DNA from: Candidatus Pacearchaeota archaeon
Lineage (GTDB): Archaea > Nanobdellota > Nanobdellia > Pacearchaeales > GW2011-AR1
Length of the DNA: 34,002 bases
Direction of reading: 5' to 3'
Assembly: GCA_023142835.1 (NCBI GenBank)
Contig: JAGLIS010000010.1
Coordinates: 1 to 34,002, forward strand
The notes beneath the pieces are model-generated. The model saw only the letters and a list, made by a program, of their open reading frames with translations, was not told where the DNA came from and did not search any database. Positions within the stretch are counted from its first letter, which is position 1. Every line of letters starts with the position of its first letter. The translations under genes were made by a program, and so were the position numbers. Shown here piece by piece: positions 30,499-34,002 of this stretch.

Positions 30499-31890
30499 AT
30501 GGAAAAGGCGTTCCCAATTAAGATTGGTCTGGAGATTCATGGGTATTTAGATACTTGTGAGAAATTATTCTGTATGTGCAAAACTGATTTCTTAGATGCT
30601 AAACCAAATTCTTTAGTGTGTCCAATTTGTACAGGACAACCAGGCTCAAAACCAATGGCACCGAATTCAGATGCTATAAAAAAAATGATTCAGATTGCAT
30701 TGGTCTTCGGTTCAAAAATTAATTATTCAAATATTATTTGGCAAAGGAAACATTATAATTGGGCGGATTTACCAAAAGGTTATCAGACGACGATTTCTGG
30801 AATGCACGCGACGACAAATGCAACGAGTGGAAAATTTAAAGGAATTAATTTGACAGAATTGCATCTTGAGGAAGACCCCGCTCAATGGAACCCTGATTCA
30901 GGAAAAATAAATTATAATCGTAGCGGATTGCCGTTGATTGAGATAGTTACAGAACCAGAATTCAGCGACGCCGAACAAGTCATCGAATGGCTAAAGAGTT
31001 TGCTTTTATCATTAAGTTATATTAAAGCGGTTCGGAAGAATGCGGGAATTAAAGTTGATGTGAATGTTTCGACTTATGGCGAGAGAGTCGAGATGAAGAA
31101 TTTGAATTCGTTGGAGAAGATTCGGAAGGCGATAGGGTACGAAATTCTTAGACAAGTTGAAAATCATGATAAGGGAATTGTTCAGACGAGAGATACCTTG
31201 GCGTTCGACGAAAAATCAGGAAAGACAATTAAGATGCGATCAAAGGAAGGAGCTGCAGATTATAGATTCATACCTGATCCAGATTTATCTATGATAAAAA
31301 TAGATAAGAAAATTGTTAATAAAATCAAATCGGGTTTACCTGAAATGCCCGAAGTAAAACTGTCGAGGCTGTTAAAGAAGTATAAGGTTGGTGAAAAGGA
31401 CGCGAAGATTTTGACGAAGAATTTGGAACTGGTAGAATTTTTTGAAGAACTTGTGAATCATTGTATAGATACTGTTAAGAATATGAGCTGGGTAACTATC
31501 GAGTTGTTGAGGGTTTTGAATTACAATAAGAAAACTCTCGAGGACGATGATGTAGAAATTTTACCATCGCATTTGGCTGAACTGATTAAGATGGTTGAGT
31601 CGGGGAAGATTACAGTTTTGAAAGGGAAGCAGATTATGAATGATTTTGTTCCGAAGTCGTTTTCGTTGGCTGAGCATAAGGGGGAGATTTCTAATATTGA
31701 TGATTCGGCGATTGAGAATTTATGTAAACAAGTTATCTCGGAAAATGTTCATGTTGTTGATGAATATAAATCTGGGAAGGTAGCTAGTTTGAATTTTTTA
31801 ATTGGGCAAGTTATGAGGTTGTCGGAGAGGAGAGCCGACTACAAGGAAACAACAAAGATTTTGAAAAAGATATTGGGAGGCTCGGAGTAA
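30499..31890 (+). CDS. gatB: Asp/Glu-tRNA amidotransferase subunit B
   Basis: 463 aa. GatB landmarks: GLEIHGYLDTCEKLFCMC (9-26), VCPICTGQPGSKP with the zinc cysteines, KHYNWADLPKGYQ, LHLEEDPAQW, NRSGLPLIEIVTEPE and NVSTYGERVEMKNLNS. The C-terminal helical and YqeY-like tail (about 300-463) binds tRNA. It phosphorylates and amidates the aminoacyl end of Asp-tRNA(Asn) or Glu-tRNA(Gln) using ammonia from GatA. It is apart from gatA and gatC and is coupled to a 22-codon ORF at its stop (TAATG). Confidence 0.94.
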   Translation: MEKAFPIKIGLEIHGYLDTCEKLFCMCKTDFLDAKPNSLVCPICTGQPGSKPMAPNSDAIKKMIQIALVFGSKINYSNIIWQRKHYNWADLPKGYQTTISGMHATTNATSGKFKGINLTELHLEEDPAQWNPDSGKINYNRSGLPLIEIVTEPEFSDAEQVIEWLKSLLLSLSYIKAVRKNAGIKVDVNVSTYGERVEMKNLNSLEKIRKAIGYEILRQVENHDKGIVQTRDTLAFDEKSGKTIKMRSKEGAADYRFIPDPDLSMIKIDKKIVNKIKSGLPEMPEVKLSRLLKKYKVGEKDAKILTKNLELVEFFEELVNHCIDTVKNMSWVTIELLRVLNYNKKTLEDDDVEILPSHLAELIKMVESGKITVLKGKQIMNDFVPKSFSLAEHKGEISNIDDSAIENLCKQVISENVHVVDEYKSGKVASLNFLIGQVMRLSERRADYKETTKILKKILGGSE

Positions 31891-31958
31891 TGGAGTGGTG
31901 GGTGGATTTTAAGATTGCTGGGGAGACTTTGAAGAAAATTATTGGGGATTGGGAGTAA
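31890..31958 (+). CDS. 22-codon ORF coupled to gatB
   Basis: The ATG shares its A with the gatB stop (TAATG) and its own stop shares an A with the next ATG (TAATG at 31956-31960). The peptide is tryptophan-rich and amphipathic (MEWWVDFKIAGE at the start). It may be a real micropeptide or only a relay that lets ribosomes reach the next gene. No homologue known to me. Confidence 0.35.
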   Translation: MEWWVDFKIAGETLKKIIGDWE

Positions 31959-32470
31959 TGGGATTTTGGGAGGAGACAGTAAAAGAATTAAAAAAAACAT
32001 GGACACTTTTTCTTTTCTTTGGTATTTTCTTTTTGATTGCTAGTGCGTTTATTAATGCAGGAGTAGATATTTGGATGAATAATAATGCTCAAGGAGATCC
32101 TTGCAGGGTAGATTTCCCAGTAGACGAATTTACATTTACTGGACTAAATGAGCATTTTCGTATAAAATATCTTTTGATTAATTTGAGAGATAAGGATTTG
32201 CAAATTGAGGGTATTGACGCTTATTGTTATTGGAATACTGAAGATGAACTTAAAGAGATTGAGGAAATAAAGAAATCTGTTACAAGCCCTCCTTCAATAG
32301 AACAGATTTCTGTACCTCGAGAGTTGTATAAAATTAATGCTTCTAGTTCGGAGTCCCGAGATTCCAATTGCAAATCTCCTGAAGAGGAAGGATTGTACAA
32401 GATTAGAATAATTGCTAGGACAACCGAAGGAAGCTGTGAGGGAATTATTCTGATGGAGGTAGAGGAATAA
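31958..32470 (+). CDS. Single-pass membrane-anchored protein
   Basis: 170 aa. A short cytosolic start (MGFWEETVKELKKTW) leads into one membrane helix (about 16-36, LFLFFGIFFLIASAFINAG). An extracellular domain of about 130 residues with four cysteines (in GDPCRVDF, DAYCYWN, DSNCKS and GSCEG) follows, possibly disulfide-linked. The ectodomain looks beta-rich. No family recognised. It is coupled to the preceding micro-ORF by TAATG and to a following short reading frame in the same way. Confidence 0.7.
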   Translation: MGFWEETVKELKKTWTLFLFFGIFFLIASAFINAGVDIWMNNNAQGDPCRVDFPVDEFTFTGLNEHFRIKYLLINLRDKDLQIEGIDAYCYWNTEDELKEIEEIKKSVTSPPSIEQISVPRELYKINASSSESRDSNCKSPEEEGLYKIRIIARTTEGSCEGIILMEVEE

Positions 32471-32631
32471 TGAAAGATTTAGTAAGGAGGTAGTCAACGA
32501 AGAGAGATGATAATTTTGGAACACAGATTGCGATTATGATTTTTTTGTGTCTTGGTTTTTTAGGTTTTTTTAAATATGGTTTTAAATCTGGCAATCCCAT
32601 GTTGGATGTTTTCCATTGGACTAAAGAATAA
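32470..32631 (+). pseudogene. Small membrane reading frame with an in-frame TAG
   Basis: Starting at the TAATG-coupled ATG (32470), the frame runs MKDLVRR, TAG (32491-32493), then continues open for about 45 codons to a TAA at 32629-32631. After the TAG it encodes one membrane helix (GTQIAIMIFLCLGFLGFF) and the tail MLDVFHWTKE. A shorter start, ATG at 32536, would give 31 aa. TAG is used as a normal stop elsewhere here, so this is likely a broken gene or a gene with the later start. A Shine-Dalgarno-like AAGGAGGT lies over the TAG. Confidence 0.35.
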
Positions 32632-32668
32632 TAATGAATGTTTTGCCGAGAATCAGAGTGCAATAATT

Positions 32669-32676
32669 CTTATAAA
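32669..32676 (+). promoter_or_regulatory. TATA box of the AlbA_2 gene
   Basis: CTTATAAA centred 25-26 bp before the ATG at 32698, supporting that start over the upstream in-frame ATG at 32638. Confidence 0.65.
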
Positions 32677-32697
32677 GCTGTATTGGGTTGTGTCAAG

Positions 32698-33618
32698 ATG
32701 GAAATTAAATCAGAAAAAGATTTGCAAGAATTGATTAATAATAAGATTGAGGAAAGTACAACTTTGGAATATAAGTCTATGGATTCTTTAACTAACAATG
32801 CAGAGATAGCCAAAGATATTTCTGCTATGGCTAATTCGGAGGGAGGTCTAATAATTTATGGGATTAAGGAAGATGCTGAGAAATATCCAGAAGAAATAGA
32901 ATGGTCTTCTGATAAGGGGTTGAAAGACAAGATAGACCAAGTTCTATCCTCTAAAATTACTAGGAAAATTGAAGGGTGTAATATTAAGGAAGTCCAATCT
33001 GATAGAGATAATAAGAAATTTGTTATAGTTGTTAATGTCCCAAGGAGTGATATTGCACCTCATCAGTCAAATAAATCTGTAGAAGTTAAGAAATATTATC
33101 GTAGGAGCAATTCTAGAATAAGAGAGATGGAACATGGTGAAGTAGAAGATTTATTTTTTGCGAGAAAGAGACCAAAGTTAGAGATTGAATTAAGAAGAAC
33201 ACCTACTAAAATTCCTGCTTATGAAATTATAATTCATAATAAAGGAAAAGTTTTAGCAGAGAAAATCTCCATAAAGTTTTTGATTCCCTCAGTGCTTAAA
33301 ATAATTGACGATGCTTGGTCGAAAATAAAAGATGGATACACTCATAAGGGGTATGGCTATTCAGAATATCAATATACTGGAAATGAATATGTTTATCCAG
33401 AATTGCCGACATGTATTGGAAAGATTTTTCATTCAAAAGAAGAATGTGTGGTATCATTAGATATAGGATTTTTGATTGTGTGTGAGGATATGGAGATTAA
33501 AAGAGGGAAAATAATAATGGGGGATAGAAAGCCGACGGAAATAATATATTTAGAAAAAGGGGTTCCATTGCCCGATTGGGAATTTAAGGATGGATTTTAT
33601 AGCATATATCATCAATAG
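32698..33618 (+). CDS. AlbA_2 (Schlafen-like) domain protein
   Basis: 306 aa. The N-terminal AlbA_2 domain (about 5-155) has TTLEYKS (21-27), the hallmark ISAMANSEGGLIIYGI (41-56) and VVNVPRSDIAPH, then YYRRSNSRIREM. Proteins with this domain are DNA/RNA-linked and many occur in defence or regulatory roles; the domain is related to Schlafen core folds. The C-terminal half (about 160-306) is beta-rich and unfamiliar (HNKGKVLAEKISIKFLIP suggests an immunoglobulin-like fold). It has its own promoter and lies near a toxin-antitoxin remnant, so the right end of the window may be accessory DNA. Confidence 0.8.
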   Translation: MEIKSEKDLQELINNKIEESTTLEYKSMDSLTNNAEIAKDISAMANSEGGLIIYGIKEDAEKYPEEIEWSSDKGLKDKIDQVLSSKITRKIEGCNIKEVQSDRDNKKFVIVVNVPRSDIAPHQSNKSVEVKKYYRRSNSRIREMEHGEVEDLFFARKRPKLEIELRRTPTKIPAYEIIIHNKGKVLAEKISIKFLIPSVLKIIDDAWSKIKDGYTHKGYGYSEYQYTGNEYVYPELPTCIGKIFHSKEECVVSLDIGFLIVCEDMEIKRGKIIMGDRKPTEIIYLEKGVPLPDWEFKDGFYSIYHQ

Positions 33619-33818
33619 TTATTAATTAAGTTGCTCAAGTCACATAAGATACTTTTAGGGTTACAGTGAACAATGGCGGACGGTACGACTACTTCTTCAA
33701 ACCCTTCCAAATTATCGGTAACGAGAAAATTATTATTAAGATGACGTAAGCATACCATTGGATGCTCATTGCGTCGTTTAGAAATCTTGGCCATATTGTT
33801 AGAAGAAGGATAGTACAT
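33612..33818 (-). CDS. Possible small protein downstream of the RelE-like toxin
   Basis: 68 aa, doubtful. The sequence NNNFLVTDNLEGFEEVVVPS could be the end of a PIN-like or nucleotide-binding fold, but the length is short and no promoter was found. It overlaps the AlbA_2 stop by 7 nt on the other strand. It may be a fragment of a decayed gene. Confidence 0.25.
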   Translation of the reverse strand: MYYPSSNNMAKISKRRNEHPMVCLRHLNNNFLVTDNLEGFEEVVVPSAIVHCNPKSILCDLSNLINNY

Positions 33819-33876
33819 AACATTGTAGTTATTATCTTAGAATCTAATTCATACCATTTCGGCGTCCAAACAAAAA

Positions 33877-34002
33877 CTAATACCCAAACTTCCTCTCGTA
33901 TTCCTTATGATCTATCCAATCCAAAATAATCGTTATAATTACTGCCGTTCCTCCCCGTATAGAATAAATGAGTCTCCATGCTCCAGGTAAATTATATTTC
34001 CA
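33877..34002 (-). CDS. RelE/ParE-family toxin, partial (5' end beyond window)
   Basis: The last 41 codons before a TAG at 33877-33879 read PGAWRLIYSIRGGTAVIIT, then ILDWIDHKEYERKFGY. This C-terminus is typical of archaeal RelE-like mRNA-cleaving toxins: the PGAWRLIY strand, the LDWxDHKxYE helix and the final FGY. The N-terminal part and any antitoxin lie outside the window to the right. Confident on family, not on activity. Confidence 0.72.
   Translation of the reverse strand, partial: WKYNLPGAWRLIYSIRGGTAVIITIILDWIDHKEYERKFGY

Noticed and set aside
32491..32493. TAG read as pyrrolysine
   Set aside because: TAG ends DUF424, Dim2, gatD and the transposase in this window, and no pyrrolysine genes are visible here.
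32638..32697. 20-residue N-terminal extension of the AlbA_2 protein
   Set aside because: The TATA box at 32669-32676 falls inside it and the AlbA_2 domain starts after the ATG at 32698.

Overview
This is an AT-rich archaeal chromosome segment, most like a small-genome DPANN lineage (Woesearchaeota/Pacearchaeota type; lineage is inferred from gene content, not tested). Archaeal markers are an aCPSF1-type KH/beta-CASP nuclease, a one-gene proteasome beta subunit, aIF2-beta, aIF1A, a Dim2/Pno1 KH protein, DUF424, the archaeal-type GatC-related protein and GatD/GatE. Promoters support this: a TATA box (typically TTTATAAA or CTTATAAA) is centred 25-27 bp before the start codon of many genes, so most transcripts look leaderless. 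A few genes (the membrane gene at 27435, the DUF5679 gene, perhaps ftsZ) carry a clear Shine-Dalgarno sequence instead.

Layout. 1-5.3 kb: TrmB-like regulator, presenilin-like membrane protease, XTP/dITP pyrophosphatase, aCPSF1 and proteasome beta. 5.38-9.77 kb: a 4.4-kb transposon with 24-bp imperfect terminal inverted repeats and a 9-bp target duplication. It holds a SWIM-finger DDE transposase plus cargo: a zinc ribbon, an EcoRI-like adenine methyltransferase, a DUF262-HNH nuclease and a small membrane protein. 9.8-14.2 kb: an unknown 314-aa gene, then translation genes (aIF2-beta, DUF5679, an HEETH-motif unknown, DUF424, aIF1A, Dim2) and tRNA-Asn(GUU). 14.4-18.7 kb: GT4 glycosyltransferase, nitroreductase, ftsZ and a GH130-like glycoside phosphorylase. 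18.8-22.5 kb: the gatC - amidohydrolase - gatA - DHH phosphoesterase operon, divergent from a HIT protein. 22.6-31.9 kb: a methyltransferase, a bacterial-type AspRS, gatE, gatD, gatB, a HAD hydrolase and small genes. 31.9-34.0 kb: small membrane proteins, an AlbA_2 (Schlafen-like) protein and a RelE-like toxin cut by the window edge.

The strongest functional theme is tRNA-dependent amidation. All parts of GatCAB and GatDE are present, together with AspRS and tRNA-Asn. That fits GatDE making Gln-tRNA(Gln) and AspRS plus GatCAB making Asn-tRNA(Asn). Two parts are reduced: AspRS is of bacterial type but lacks the GAD insertion, and GatE lacks the AspRS-like insertion.

The best candidate for an undescribed system is the transposon that carries a restriction-modification-like module. 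Its boundaries and target duplication can be read directly from the sequence.
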